Below, one piece after another: positions 9,261 through 19,893 of a stretch of 64,000 nucleotides of DNA. The translations under genes were made by a program, and so were the position numbers. Each line of letters starts with the position of its first letter. The first letter of the stretch is position 1. Below the pieces are notes generated by a model, which was not told the origin of the DNA, made no database searches, and was given only the letters and a program-made list of their open reading frames with translations. The DNA is from QHWT01 sp963755695 (GTDB lineage Bacteria; Acidobacteriota; Vicinamibacteria; Vicinamibacterales; 2-12-FULL-66-21): NCBI GenBank assembly GCA_963755695.1, contig CAVWLB010000008.1, positions 682,001 through 746,000 on the forward strand, read 5' to 3'.

Positions 9261-10240
9261 ATGCCTCCGCGCTACACGTACTGGACGATCATCTTCGGAA
9301 ACCAGCCGACGGCGTTTCGATCGGCAACGCGCGACGAGCTGTTGCCGACGCTGCGTCAGCTCCAGTCGAAGCACCCCGACGCGGTGATGATGTGGTTCGC
9401 CAGGGGCCGCCTGTGGGCATCGCAGGAAGAAGCCAGAACAGCCTTCGATCGCGATCGCCGTCCCGCCTGGCGCGACCGCCCGAAAGGCGATCGCCCGCCT
9501 CGGCCGAAGCCCGAATGGCACGGGCGGCCACCAGGCGATCGGCCCCGCGGTCCGAAGCCGGAACGGCCCGAGCGACCGCCAGGTGAGCGGCCCCGCGGTC
9601 CGAAGCCGGAGTGGCGCGAGCGGCCGCAAGGCGAGCGGCCCCGCGGTCCGAAGCCGGAGTGGCGCGGGCGGCCGCAAGGCGAGCGGCCTCGCGGTCCGAA
9701 GCCGGAGTGGCGCGAGCGGCCACAAGACGATCGGCCTCGCGGCCCAAAGCCGGAGTGGCGCGAACGGCCGCAAGGCGAGCGGCCTCGCGGCCCGAAGCCC
9801 GAATGGCACGGGCGGCCACCAGGTGATCGGCCCCGCGGTCCGAAGCCGGAGCGGCCCGAGCGACCGCAAGGCGATCGGCCTCGCGGCCCGAAGCCCGAAT
9901 GGCACGGGCGGCCACCAGGTGATCGTCCCCGCGGTCCGAAGCCGGAGTGCGCGAGCGGCCACAAGACGATCGGCCCCGCGGCCCGAAGCCGGAGCGGCCC
10001 GAGCGACCGCCAGGAGATCGCCCTCCCGGCCCGAAGCCGGAGTGGCGCGAGCGGCCGCCGGATCAACGCCGCACCAATCCCAGTGGACGATCGAGCCAGG
10101 AGGGCGCTGACCGGCGCGGCCGAGACTGGCGGCCCGGCGGTGAGCACCGCGATCCGCGCGACCGCTTCAAGGTACCGCGTGACATCAAACGGGCCCGCTT
10201 CGCGGCACGTCAGCGCCGCAGAAAAAAGGACGACAAGTGA
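9261..10240 (+). CDS. Basic repeat protein with twelve 16-residue RPKPE units
   Basis: About 326 residues once a missing G near 9949 is restored. Residues 1-60 form a folded-looking domain (YTYWTIIFGNQP, then DELLPTLRQLQ and VMMWFARGRLW) that I do not recognise. The rest is twelve copies of a 16-residue unit of the form PKPEWRERPQGERPRG, encoded by 48-bp DNA repeats, and a very basic tail ending RFAARQRRRKKDDK. The composition suggests a disordered, RNA- or DNA-binding tail in the cytoplasm; that is inference. There is no signal peptide. The stop codon overlaps the GTG start of the Dabb gene, so the two are probably coupled. Copy number may vary between strains or be mis-assembled. Confidence 0.6.
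9490..10068 (+). repeat. 48-bp coding tandem repeat array
   Basis: Twelve imperfect 48-bp copies encode the PKPE units of the surrounding gene. Units fall into a few subtypes (EWRERPQ, EWHGRPP, ERPERPP), which alternate in blocks and suggest past duplication of multi-unit segments. One unit has a one-base deletion near 9949. Confidence 0.8.
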
Positions 10241-10581
10241 TTGCGCACGTGGTGTTGCTGCAGCCACGCGCGAGCCTGTCGACGGCGCAGCGTAACGAGG
10301 CGCTCGCGTCGCTTGCCCGCGCCGCGTCCGAGGTGAGTGAGATTCGGCGCTTCCGCATCGGGCGACGTGTGCGTCATGGCCTCCCGGGCTACGAACAGGC
10401 AATGGCGCAGGACTTCGAGTTCGCGCTGATCGTTGAGTTCGACGATGTGGAGGGACTGAAGTGTTATTTGAAGGCGCCGGCCCACGCGGCCCTGGGCCAG
10501 CTGTTCACGACTGCGGCCGACGCGGCACTTGCTTACGACTACGAAGTCGTCGAACCCACCGATGCGGTCCGGCTGCTCTGA
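10237..10581 (+). CDS. Dabb (stress-responsive A/B barrel) family protein
   Basis: A 114-residue protein starting at GTG 10237 within the previous stop codon. It has the Dabb pattern: an N-terminal IAHVVLLQPR strand, a central helix, FEFALIVEFDDVEGLKCYL and a late AHAALGQLF. These small dimeric ferredoxin-like proteins are cytoplasmic and of varied or unknown function. The frame is intact. The 3' end overlaps the convergent dusB gene by 43 bases. Confidence 0.75.
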   Translation: MIAHVVLLQPRASLSTAQRNEALASLARAASEVSEIRRFRIGRRVRHGLPGYEQAMAQDFEFALIVEFDDVEGLKCYLKAPAHAALGQLFTTAADAALAYDYEVVEPTDAVRLL

Positions 10582-11633
10582 GCCGTATCTTCAGCCAGGA
10601 AGAACTCTTCGATGATGTCGCGCAGGTGCGCGATCGAATCCGCGGCGTTGATCGCGACGCGCAGGTGCGAGCCGTTGTCGAGGCCCTTCGTGTACCAGGA
10701 ATTCAGCGCGCGCAGCTTGTTGATCACCCAGCGATCGTGCCCGCGCGCCGGGCGCTGCCTCCGGCGATTGCGCCCGTCCAGGTGCCGACGTGACGGAATC
10801 CTTCGGCCTCGTCAGTGCGCTCGCTGCAGCAGCAGGTCGATGTAGTCGAGCAGGAACTGACCGCGCTCCACCGGCGTGATCTCCGCGCGGCGCTCGCCGC
10901 GCGCGAGTCGCCGCCGCCTGCTCGAAGATCCACGGATTCCGCAGCGCGCCGCGGCCGACGAGCACGCCCGACACCGAGCCGCCAGCGCAGCTTGCTCGAC
11001 CAGTTGCGCCGGCTCGATGCAGTCGCCGCTGCCGAACACCGGGATGCCGATCGCCTGCAGCGACCCGCGCGATCAGATCCCAGTCGGAGAATCCTGAGTA
11101 CGACTGCGCCGCGGTGCGGCCGTGCACCGCGACCGCCGCGGCGCCGGCATCTTCCATGCGGCGCGCCAGATCCGGCGCGTTGATCTCGTCGTCGTCCCAG
11201 CCGGCGCGCATCTTCACCGTCACCGGGATCTTCACCGCCTTCGTCATCGCGCGTGACGATCGCCTGCGCGTGCGCGGGCTCGCGCATCAGGCTGCAGCCG
11301 GCGTTGTGCTTGGCGATCTTCGGCACCGGGCAGCCCATGTTGACGTCGACGATGTCGGCGCCCATGCCCTCGACGATCTGCGCGGCCGCCGCCATCTTCT
11401 CGGGATCGCCGCCGAAGATCTGGATCGAGACCGGCCGCTCCTCTTCGGTGTACTCGGCGTATTCGAGCGTGCGATCGATGCCGCGCACGAGCCCTTCCGA
11501 GCTCACCATCTCGGTGACGACGAGGCCGCAGCCCGCCCTGCCGCTTGACGAGCCGGCGGAAGGCGGTATCCGTCATGCCCGCCATCGGGGCGAGCGCAAA
11601 CGGCGGCGCGAGATCGATGTTGCCGATTTTCAT
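10539..11633 (-). CDS. dusB: tRNA-dihydrouridine synthase, frameshifted
   Basis: The N-terminus reads MKIGNIDLAPPFALAPMAGM with TDTAFRRL, the FMN-binding start of Dus enzymes. Later segments in other frames show GADIVDVNMGCPVPKIAKHNAG (with the active-site Cys), VTVKMRAGWDD, AVHGRTAAQSYSG and a C-terminal RALNSWYTKGLDNGSHLR. The enzyme reduces uridine to dihydrouridine in tRNA using NADPH. Length, about 360 residues, and KLRALNSWYTKG-type ending fit DusB. At least five frame changes occur. It begins just after the tandem stop of the NusG-like gene (TGATGAATG). Confidence 0.8.
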
Positions 11634-11636
11634 TCA

Positions 11637-12163
11637 TCAGTACAGCGCTTCGGACGTCCGCGGCGTCCACTTCGACGCTGACGGCCTGGCCGATCAGATC
11701 CACCGAGAGCACCAGGCGCGCGTGCGCTCCCTTGCGCATCAGCCGGCCGACGACACCCTTGAGCGGACCGTGCACCACCTCGACCATCATGCCCTCGCGA
11801 ATCAGCGGGCACGGATCGAACTGCAGATCGCTCATCGACCAGCCGGCGGATGCCGTCGATCTCCTGTTCCGGAATCGGCGCAATCTCGCCGTCGAACGAC
11901 ACGATGCTGACGACGCCGGTGCACTTCAGGACCGGCAGGCGATCCGCGTCCGTCGAAGCGCGCGAAGCAGTAGCCGGGAAACAGCGGCCAGTCGATCTTC
12001 TTCTTGCGATCCTTCCAGCGGCTCCACCGGGTGATCGTCGGCAGAAAGGCTTCGTAGCCCTTGCGTTCGAGCTGTTCGCGGACGACCTGCTCGTGACGCG
12101 AACGCGTCCAGATGGCGTACCACGTCGGCGCATTAGGGCGTTCTGGCTGGACAGAGCCGGCCT
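11637..12163 (-). CDS. NusG-family transcription antitermination-like protein, frameshifted
   Basis: The NGN domain reads APTWYAIWTRSRHEQVVREQ, then LERKGYEAFLPTITRWSRWK, KIDWPLFPGYCFAR and GVVSIVSFDGEIAPIPEQEI. A KOW domain follows: GMMVEVVHGPLKGVVGRLM and ARLVLSVDLIGQAVSVEVDAAD. After removal of extra bases near 11952, 11835 and 11654 the protein is about 170 residues and ends EALY. This is a specialised NusG paralogue of the UpxY/LoaP kind that modifies RNA polymerase, often for polysaccharide operons. No start codon is visible: the frame runs uninterrupted from the upstream isomerase gene. Confidence 0.7.
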
Positions 12164-13213
12164 CATCCGCCGCGAGCTGCTTTTCGTAGGCCTTCTTCAG
12201 CTCTTCGTTCTTCCATTCGATGATCGCCTGCGCGCGAAGCCGCGCGAGGAACTTGCGCATTTCGGTGCGGGTGCGTTCGGCGGCAACCTTGTCCGCGATC
12301 AGATCGCGGACCTTCTCGAACGGCTGCAAGGTCTGCGGCTTGAGCGTTTCGAGCTTGAACAGCTGATAGCCCTTCGGCGTCCGGATCGCCTCGGTGACCT
12401 CGCCCACCTTCATCTTGTCGATGATCTGCTGCAGCTGCGGTGAGAGGTCGCTGCGATCGAACGGCCCGATCAGACCCGCCGTTCGCCTTTGACGAGGAGT
12501 CCGAGGCTTCCGTCGCAACCTTGGCGAAGTCTTCACCCTTCAGGACTCTGGCGCGCAACCCCTCGATCTTCTTGTGGGCCTCGTCGTCTTGCGCCACGCT
12601 CAGCGCGTTTGGCTGCTTGGGATCGGAGGCGACCTCGCACGAAGATTTCACGGAGCGTGATCGAAGCCGGGTCGGTGAACTCCTCGTGGATGACGATCGT
12701 AATACTGATGCGCCTCGGCCTCGGTGATGGTGAGCTTCGAGCCGATCTCCTGGCGCTGCACCTGCTCGATGAGCATCTGACGCTCGAGCTGCTTCCGCAG
12801 ATCGTCCATCGTCATGTTTTCCTGCTTGAGCGCCGCCTGGAATTTCTCTTCGTCCTGGAGTCCCTGCTCCTTGCGGATGTTGTTCGACCACCTGGCTTGA
12901 ACTGCTCGTCTCCGAGCTTCAGACCCAGTTCGCGGCCTCGCTGAAGCAGCAGCAGCTCGTCGACCGTGCCAACGAGCACCTCTGGCGTCGCGTTCGCCAC
13001 CAGCTTGTTCCGCTCCTCAGGTGTGAGTGACGCCGGATCGCGCCCGTTCAGCCCCTGCCGCACCGCAGTAGTGAGGCGCTGCTCCAGTTCGGTCTTGGTG
13101 ACGATGTCGCCGTTCACTTTGACCAGAACCTGCTCGATCATCTCGGCGCGAATTGAAGCGGAGAGAAGCGCGGCGAAAGCCACGAGCAGCGCCGGGGCAA
13201 TGATTTTCTTCAT
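12160..13213 (-). CDS. SurA-like periplasmic peptidyl-prolyl isomerase, frameshifted
   Basis: An N-terminal signal peptide (KKIIAPALLVAFAALLSASIRAE) is followed by a SurA N-domain beginning VNGDIVTKTELEQRL. A parvulin domain follows with KKIEGLRARVLKGEDFAKVA, GGLIGPFDRSDLSPQLQQII and YQLFKLETLK. The C-terminal helix is KNEELKKAYEKQLAA. It should catalyse prolyl isomerisation and chaperone outer-membrane proteins in the periplasm. The frame changes near 12478, 12650, 12705 and 12885. The expected stop near 12163 is not present in the reading frame, which continues into the NusG-like gene. Confidence 0.75.
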
Positions 13214-13246
13214 GATGGTTACTCTAAATAACTTGAATTCAGTATT

Positions 13247-16200
13247 TTAGCGCACCGTGAGGCCTTCGCTCAACTCGCGCAGCAGGCCGGCCACGCGACT
13301 GAACACGCCCCCTTCGGCCCGCGGATCCTCCTTGGCCGGCTTGAGAATCTCGTCGCGGCTGAACCCCGCGGTCACTTCTCCCGCCGTTGCGCGGGCGGTC
13401 CACCACGAGGCCTTCGGCGGTGCGGCGATCACTTTGGTCCCGCCGGGCAGCGTGCGGGCCGACCGCTGCTGCTGTCGGACGTCTGCCGGCGCTCTCATGT
13501 CGAGCTTCAGCGTGGCGGGCGGCGACAGCTGCACGTCCTTTCTGCTCCTGCACGACGCGGAACAGCCACGTCGGATCGACCTTCGCTTCAGGCCTGAACT
13601 TTAGGACGACGGTCTGACCTTCGCGGTCGATCGATTCAATCCCCACCCGGTCGGCCAGCAGACGGATCAGCGCGTATTCCGCCAGGTTCCCAATGGATGG
13701 GGGAGGCGGCCCGTATCGATCCCGAACCTCCTCGATCGAGCGCCGCAACTCCGCTTCGGATCGCACTCCGGCAAGCCGGCGGTAAACGGTCAGCCGCTGG
13801 TTCATGTCGGGAATGTAGGTCTCGTCGATCCGGAGATCGACGCGAAGATTGACCGTCGCGCGGATTTCGTCCTCGATTTCTTCGCCCTTCAGCTCCTTGA
13901 TCGTCTGCTCGAGGAGCTTCATGTACATGTCGAAGCCGACCGCCTCGATGTGCCCGCTCTGCTCACCGCCAAGCAGGTTGCCTGCGCCGCGGATCTCGAG
14001 ATCCAGCGCCGCAACGCGGAAGCCGCTGCCAAGGTCGCTGAACTCACGAATCGCAGCAAGGCGCTTCTTGGCTACTGGCGAGAGCGCTTCCTCCGGTGGG
14101 ATCAGCAGGTAGGCGTAGGCGCGCCGATCCGAGCGGCCCACCCGACCGCGCAGCTGATAGAGCTGCGACAGGCCGTAACGGTCGGCTCGATTGATCACGA
14201 TGGTGTTGGCATTGGGGATGTCGAGGCCGTTCTCGATGATGGTCGTCGCCAGCAGCACGTCGTACTTGTGCGCCACGAAGTCGACCATCACCCGCTCGAG
14301 CGCGTCCTCGCTCATCTGCCCGTGCGCAATCGCGATCTTGCGCTTCGGGTACCAGCCGCGTGATCAAATTGCCCAGCGAATAAATCGATTCGACACGGTT
14401 GTGGACGAAGTAGATCTGCCCGCTCCGTTCGATCTCGGTGCGAATCGCCCGGCGGATCACTTCCTGATCGAACTTGACGACGTTGGTCTGAATCGAAAGG
14501 CGATCCTTGGGCGGCGTTTCGATGATCGACATGTCGCGGATGCCGGCGAGCGACATGTTCAGCGTTCGCGGGATCGGAGTCGCGGTCATCGTCAGGACGT
14601 CCACCCGCTTCCGGAGCTGCTTGATCCGCTCCTTGTGCGCGACGCCGAAACGCTGTTCCTCGTCCACGACCAGCAGCCCGAGATCGCGGAATTGCACGTC
14701 CTTCGACAACAGCCGATGGGTGCCGACGATGATCTCGACCTTGCCGGCCGCGAGATCGTCGAGAACCTGCTGTTGTTCCGCCTTCGAACGGAAGCGGCTG
14801 ATCATGTCGATCCGTACCGGAAACGCGGCGAACCGGTTGGTCAGCAGTCTTGAGGTGCTGGAAGGCCAGAACCGTCGTGGGCGCGAGAAACGCGACCTGC
14901 TTCCCGTCCATCACCGCCTTGAAGGCTGCGCGCATGGCGACTTCGGTCTTTCCGTAACCCACGTCGCCGCAAAGCAGCCGATCCATCGGCGCGGGCGACT
15001 CCATGTCGCGCTTGATGTCCGAAACGGCACTGGTCTGGTCGACCGTCAGATCCCACTCGAATGCGTCCTCGAATTCCTGCTGCCAGTGACTATCCGCGCT
15101 GAAGGCGTGTCCGGGAATGGCGCGCCGCGACGCGTAGAGCTTGAGCAGCTCCTCTGCCATGTCGCGCATGGCTTTCTTGACGCGCGTCTTTGCCTTTTCC
15201 CAAGTGGTGCCGCCGAGGCGATCGAGCGAGGGCCGCGTGGCGCCGGTGTACTTCTGAACGAGATCGAGCCGTTCGACCGGCACGAACAGCTTGTCCTCGC
15301 CGGCGTAGCGGAGCTCCATGAACTCCTGTGGTTCGAGGCCGACCTCGATCCGCTTGAGGCCGACGAACACGCCGATGCCGTGATCGACGTGCACGACGAG
15401 ATCGCCGACCTTGAGATCGCGGAAGTCGGACAGGAACGTGCGCGCGGCCGAGCGGCGGCGCTCGTGAGTCCGCCTTTCCTCGTCGAAGACGTCGGTCTCG
15501 GCCCAGAGCTGCAGCGCGGCGTCCGGCAGGCGGAAGCCCTTCGACAGATGGCCTACCGCAACGAGTACCGCCGCCGAGTGCGCGTCCTCGCCGCGGTCGA
15601 TCGGCGCTGCCGGAACCTCGTAGTCGGCCAGGAGCTCGATCACGCGCTCCGCTCGACCGTGCGAATCGGCAACGAAGACGACCGTCTCGCCTCGAGTCCG
15701 TGCCTGGCGCAGCTCGCCCACCCAGTCGGGAATCCTCCCCGCGAATTCCGTCGCGGGTTGACAGGCGACGTGGTGAACTTCCTCTTCGGTGCCGAGAGCG
15801 AGCATCTGAAGCGCCGTTCCGTGCTCGAGAAGCGCCGCCAGATCCTCCCATCCAACGACGAGCGTGTCCGGCGCCTGAGCGCGTTCGTTCTTTTGGACGG
15901 CATCGCCGTAGGTGGCGTCGATGTGCGTGCGCTGCTTGACGATCGCGTTCTTCACTTCGTCCGGTTCGGAGACGAGAAGAACGGGACGGTTGGCGGACAG
16001 GTAGTCGAGAATCGTCGCCGACCGATCCAGGATCGCTGCCTCACCAAGATCCGTCGACGAAGCCGACTCGCTCGATACCAGCTCCTGTAGCGGGACGATC
16101 GGTGCCTGATCGATGGCCTCGATCGATCGCTGGGTTGCGGGGTCGTAGGTGCGAAGCGACTCGATCGTATCGCCGATGAACTCCGCGCGGATCGGATGCG

Positions 16201-16813
16201 CCGCACCAGCCGGATAGAAGTCGACGACCCCGCCACGGACGGAGAACTCGCCCGATTCATCGGTGGGGTCCTGCCGGGTGTAGCCCGCCTCCGCGAGCCG
16301 ATCGCCGAGATCGACCGGAGAGATGTCGTCGTTTGGCCGAAGCGTCAGGCCGGTATCGCGCAGGCGCGCGGGACGACTGAGCCGAGGCAGCAGTGCAGCC
16401 CCCGAGGCCACGACGATCCGCGCCTTGCCCTGACTCAAGGCATACAGCGCACGCGCGCGGGCCGACGCGATGTCGAAGTGTGGCGAGAGTCCGCGGTACG
16501 GGTCGACTTCATGCGAGGGAAACGGCAGGACGGCCTGAGCCGCATCGAGATCCGACAGTCCGTCGAGCGCGGAAAGGAAGAACCGCGCATCGGAGGTGAG
16601 CTGCTCGGCCTCCGCGTCGGTTGGTGCGACCAGAAAGACGGTCTGGCGCGCAGCCGCGGCTGCGGCAAAGAACGCCTTGGCGGCGCTGGTCAGCCCGCCG
16701 ACGGATCGTCCGGGCACACCCAGGCCGAGACGGGTGGCAGCCGTCTTCAGGAGCGCTCGAAGGGTCAGCGAAGTCGAGGTGGACGAACTCATGGGTTTCG
16801 GCATCGCGCCCAC
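13247..16813 (-). CDS. mfd: Transcription-repair coupling factor Mfd, three frameshifts
   Basis: About 1,190 residues. The N-terminal UvrB-like region is followed by the RNA polymerase interaction domain (FRDLKVGDLVVHVDHGIGVF, RYAGEDKLFVPVERLDL) and the helicase domain with LLCGDVGYGKTEVAMRAAFK (Walker A), LLVVDEEQRFGVAHKERIK and LTMTATPIPRTLNMSL. The C-terminal half has LLATTIIENGLDIPNANTI and QLYQLRGRVGRSDRRAYAYL. It displaces stalled RNA polymerase and recruits UvrA. Single extra bases near 14846, 14340 and 13541 split the frame; each removal restores an expected Mfd sequence, so the gene is probably intact in vivo. Confidence 0.9.
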
Positions 16814-16824
16814 GTGAGCGCCGG

Positions 16825-16854
16825 AGTCTAGCCAATGCTCGTAACCGCTGTCAG
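16825..16854 (-). promoter_or_regulatory. Candidate sigma-70-type promoter for mfd
   Basis: Reading leftward, CTGACA (16854-16849) and TAGACT (16830-16825) are separated by 18 bases, 12 bases ahead of the mfd ATG. Both boxes are partial matches to the consensus. The short leader would leave little room for a ribosome site. Confidence 0.3.
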
Positions 16855-17101
16855 AAGGACTGCTACGAGCCGATTCCGATGAACACCGGAACCTTTGATT
16901 GTAACGTGATCACCACGTCAGTGTATCGTTGAGGTCACGTCCCTTGCTCAGGACGGAACCTGGCCGGCGCGCACTTGTGAACAATCGCTACATCATCGAG
17001 GAACAGGGGTTCGTCGACTACGAGTTCTCGAACCCTACGCCGGAGCCGCATCATTGCGGCTTCTTGGACTGGCTTTGCCGGAGCGGTCGCGCGCAAAGGA
17101 C
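16855..17101. other. Intergenic stretch upstream of mfd
   Basis: About 250 bases between mfd and the heptose adenylyltransferase gene. It has lower GC than its neighbours near 16870-16930. Short open frames here show no recognisable protein signature, and I see no RNA gene or repeat. Confidence 0.4.
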
Positions 17102-17577
17102 TTACCCGCGCCTCACCCGTTCAATGATCGCGCTCGTTGAGTGGCCCGACTCGATTGGCTCACGAATGACGACCCCGCCACGACGCCTCGACCGTATCGC
17201 GGCCGACAATCTGATCTGCGGGCCAGTCCGCGCCCTTGACGAGCACGTCCGGCTGGACGCGGACAATGATGTCGGCAGGAGTGTCCTCGTCGAAGATTGA
17301 GACCGCATCCACGCAGCGAGCGCGACGCGAGCACTTCGGCCCGTTCGAGCTCGGGATTGATCGGCCGTCCGGACCCCTTGTTCCGGCGTACCGAGGCATC
17401 GGAATTGAGACCGACGATCAGCACATCGCCATGCGATCGGGCCGCCTGGAGATAGCGCAGGTGCCCTGGATGAAGGAGGTCGAACACGCCGTTGGTGAAC
17501 ACGATCCTCCGCTTGGCAGCTCGCATCTCCCGCACGAACTGCTCGAGCGCGGCTTGGTCGAGGACGCGTTCGATCAT
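17102..17577 (-). CDS. rfaE2: D-glycero-beta-D-manno-heptose 1-phosphate adenylyltransferase, frameshifted
   Basis: About 158 residues: RIVFTNGVFDLLHPGHLRYL with the HxGH nucleotidyltransferase motif, LIVGLNSDASVRRNKGSGRP, DEDTPADIIVRVQPDVLVKG, and a C-terminal IEPGxSTSxII-like IESGHSTSAIIERVRRG. This is the adenylyltransferase half of HldE, here a separate protein. It makes ADP-heptose for lipopolysaccharide core in the cytoplasm. ATG at 17577 overlaps the stop of the upstream wzt gene (ATGA). Two frame changes lie near 17310 and 17185. Confidence 0.8.
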
Positions 17578-18950
17578 TCGCCGCGACGTCCGGGAGCTTT
17601 GAACCGAACGTCGCCGGCAAACCGCCACGAATGCCGCGGCCGATAGATGCCGACGTCCTTGGCGCGCGACTTCACGCGAAAGGTGTAGAGCAGCCGGTGG
17701 TAGTCGTACGGGTAGCCGTCCATCTTGTGGACGGCGACGTCGAGCTTGTAGGTCCCCTCGACGAGATCGAGCGAGTCGATTGAGAAGATCACCTCGGCGT
17801 CGCCTGCCAGCCGCTCGCGGGGCCAGCTCCTCGATCGCGGTGTTGGTGCCGTAGCAGCAGACGCCTTCGGCATTGAAGATGCCGATGCCGACCACGAAAT
17901 CGTCGATCGGCAGCGGCGCGCGCAGGCGTGATGCGCACGTCGAGCCGGGTCGCCGGATTGAAAGACGTGACCGGCTGCCGTCAGCGCCGACCAGCGTGAC
18001 GTCGGTGATTTCCACTTCGCGCGATCCCCAGCGTCCTTCGGCCGCGCGGAACATGTCGGCGGGTGCCGGTCGCGGTCTCGATGGGGTTGTCCGGCAGGAC
18101 CGCGGACGCCGGCATCGTCAGGGGACACGATCGCCGTCGCCGCCGCTGCCCGCGCTCTGGCGTCGGTCGCCGCCAGTTCCCGCTCTTCACGCTGCTCACG
18201 TCGGTGATGTAGGCGCCGACGATCCGCTTTGGATCGCCGGAACCGCTTGAATCCGTCCGGCATCGAGCCACAGCGCCTCGTCGCAGAAGCGCTCGACCAG
18301 ACCGAGCGAGTGGGTCACCAGCAGGATCGTCTTGCCGCGACGCTTGAACTCGGCGAACTTGTCGAGGCACTTGTGCGTGAACCCCTCGTCGCCGACGGCG
18401 AGCACCTCGTCGACCAGCAGGACGTCGGGATCGACGTGGATGGCGACGGCGAAGCCGAGACGCATGTACATGCCCGGATGAGTACGTCTTCACCGGCGCG
18501 TCGATGAACTCCTGCAGTCTCGGCGAAGTCGACGATCTCGTCGAAGCGCCGCGTAATTTCGCGCTTGGTGAGACCGAGCATGATGCCGTTGATGAACACG
18601 TTTTCACGACCGGAGATCTCGGGATGAAAGCCGGCGCCGAGCTCGATCAGCGCAGACACCCGGCCGTCCACTTTCACGGTGCCGCTCGAGGGCTTGCTGA
18701 TGCCCGGCCACCAGCTTCAGCAGCGTGCTCTTGCCGGATCCGTTCCGGCCGATCACCCCGAGCGTCCGGCCCTGCGGAACCGTCAGCGTGACATCGTTCA
18801 GTGCGGTGAACGTCTCGTCGGGCCTGAGATTCCTGATCAGGCTGCGCGACAGCAGCGCGCTTTTCAGCGTCGCGAACTGCTTACGATGGCTGAACCGGCG
18901 GTAAAGCTTCGAGGCGCGATTGACTTCGATCGCGAGGGGCGAGGGGCGAG
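17574..18950 (-). CDS. Polysaccharide/O-antigen ABC transporter ATP-binding protein (Wzt-like), frameshifted
   Basis: The ATPase domain has TLGVIGRNGSGKSTLLKLVA (Walker A), GRVSALIELGAGFHPEISGR, a signature YSSGMYMRLGFAVAIHVDPD, VLLVDEVLAVGD (Walker B) and ILLVTHSLGLVERFCDEALW. A C-terminal Wzt-type carbohydrate-binding domain follows, with VVGIGIFNAEGVCCYGTNT and GTYKLDVAVHKMDGYPYDYH. It energises export of a lipid-linked polysaccharide with the permease upstream. The N-terminus is unclear: the frame enters from the repeat spacer without an obvious start codon, so about 18950 is an estimate. Frame changes occur near 18710, 18520, 18480, 18250, 18125, 18060, 17930 and 17820. Confidence 0.8.
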
Positions 18951-19098
18951 GGGCGACGAGCGAGGAGCGAGAGGCGAGGTGCGAGGTCCGAAGGTTCGAG
19001 GTTCCCGGGTCGCGGGTCGATCTTCGTCGTGTCCTTGCCCGCTCCTCGCCATCTTCGCCTTCGCGCCCCGGACTCCGCCCCTCGCCCCTCGGTCCTCC
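18934..19098. repeat. Degenerate GAGGGGC/GAGGTC repeat spacer
   Basis: Between the permease stop and the Wzt-like ATPase, variants of CGAGGGGCGAG, CGAGGAGCGAG and CGAGGTTCGAG run for about 160 bases, ending in the complementary form CGCCCCTCG near 19075-19095. It can be read as protein without stops, which obscures the ATPase start. Confidence 0.75.
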
Positions 19099-19099
19099 G

Positions 19100-19893
19100 T
19101 CACACTTCCTCCGCAAACGAGTCACGCAAGCGGTCGAAGATCCAGTAGCCGAGCAGAAACCACCCGATTGAAGCCACGCCAAGAGCGACCAGCCACTTCC
19201 AGTGTCCGAACGGGCCGGGGAAGAACAGGATTTCCTGATAGGAGATCGCCAGATGGGCGAACGGGTTCAGATTCATGAACCGCCGTGCCAGGATCCGGCG
19301 CGTACTGGTACGGATAGATGATCGGCGTGGCAAAGAACCAGAGCGTCAGGATGTTCGACAGGATGTCGCGGATGTCGCGGAAATGCACGGTCAGCGCCGA
19401 GAGGATCAGCGCGCAGCCGAGCGTGAAGAGCAGCTGCACCGCGACCACCAGCGGAAAGCACGCGAGCTCCGATACGGTCAGCGGCGCCGAAAACCGATCA
19501 GGAAGAACACCGAGGATCGGAAGCGCCAGGAAGAAGTGCACCATGTTCGCCGTGACGGTGACGATCGGCAGGATCTCCGCAGGGAACAGTACCTTCTTGA
19601 TCAGGTTGCCCCCGGAAATCAGCACGCCAGACGATTCCATCAGCGACGAAGCGAACCAGGTCCACGGCAGGAGGCCGCAGAACATGAACAGCGGATACGG
19701 ATCGGTGCCCTGGTGGCGCCGCCGGCATCACGTACTTGAACACGAACGTGTAGATCAGCAGCAGGGTCAGCGGATTGATGAACGACCAGAAGAACCCGAG
19801 AACCGATCCGCGATAACGGGCTTTCAGCTCGCGCGCCACCAGGCTCTGGATCAGGCCGCGATAGCGCACCAGCTGCGCCAGATTACGGAGCAT
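19100..19893 (-). CDS. Polysaccharide ABC transporter permease (Wzm-like), frameshifted
   Basis: About 263 residues with six membrane helices. It starts MLRNLAQLVRYRGLIQSLVA, then REXKARYRGSVLGFFWSF-type ABC-2 motif, LPWTWFASSLMESSG, LFTLGCALILSALTVHFRDI and ends LLGYWIFDRLRDSFAEEV. This is the ABC-2 exporter permease that pairs with Wzt-like ATPases. ATG 19893 overlaps the PP2C stop by 11 bases. Frame changes lie near 19712 and 19300. It is followed by the repeat spacer and then the ATPase. Confidence 0.8.

Noticed and set aside
9490..10068. Regular 48-bp repeats resembling a CRISPR array
   Set aside because: The units are contiguous, in frame, encode a protein repeat and have no unique spacers or cas genes.
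14507..16090. A 527-codon open frame opposite mfd
   Set aside because: Shadow of mfd; the composition is that of an antisense frame.
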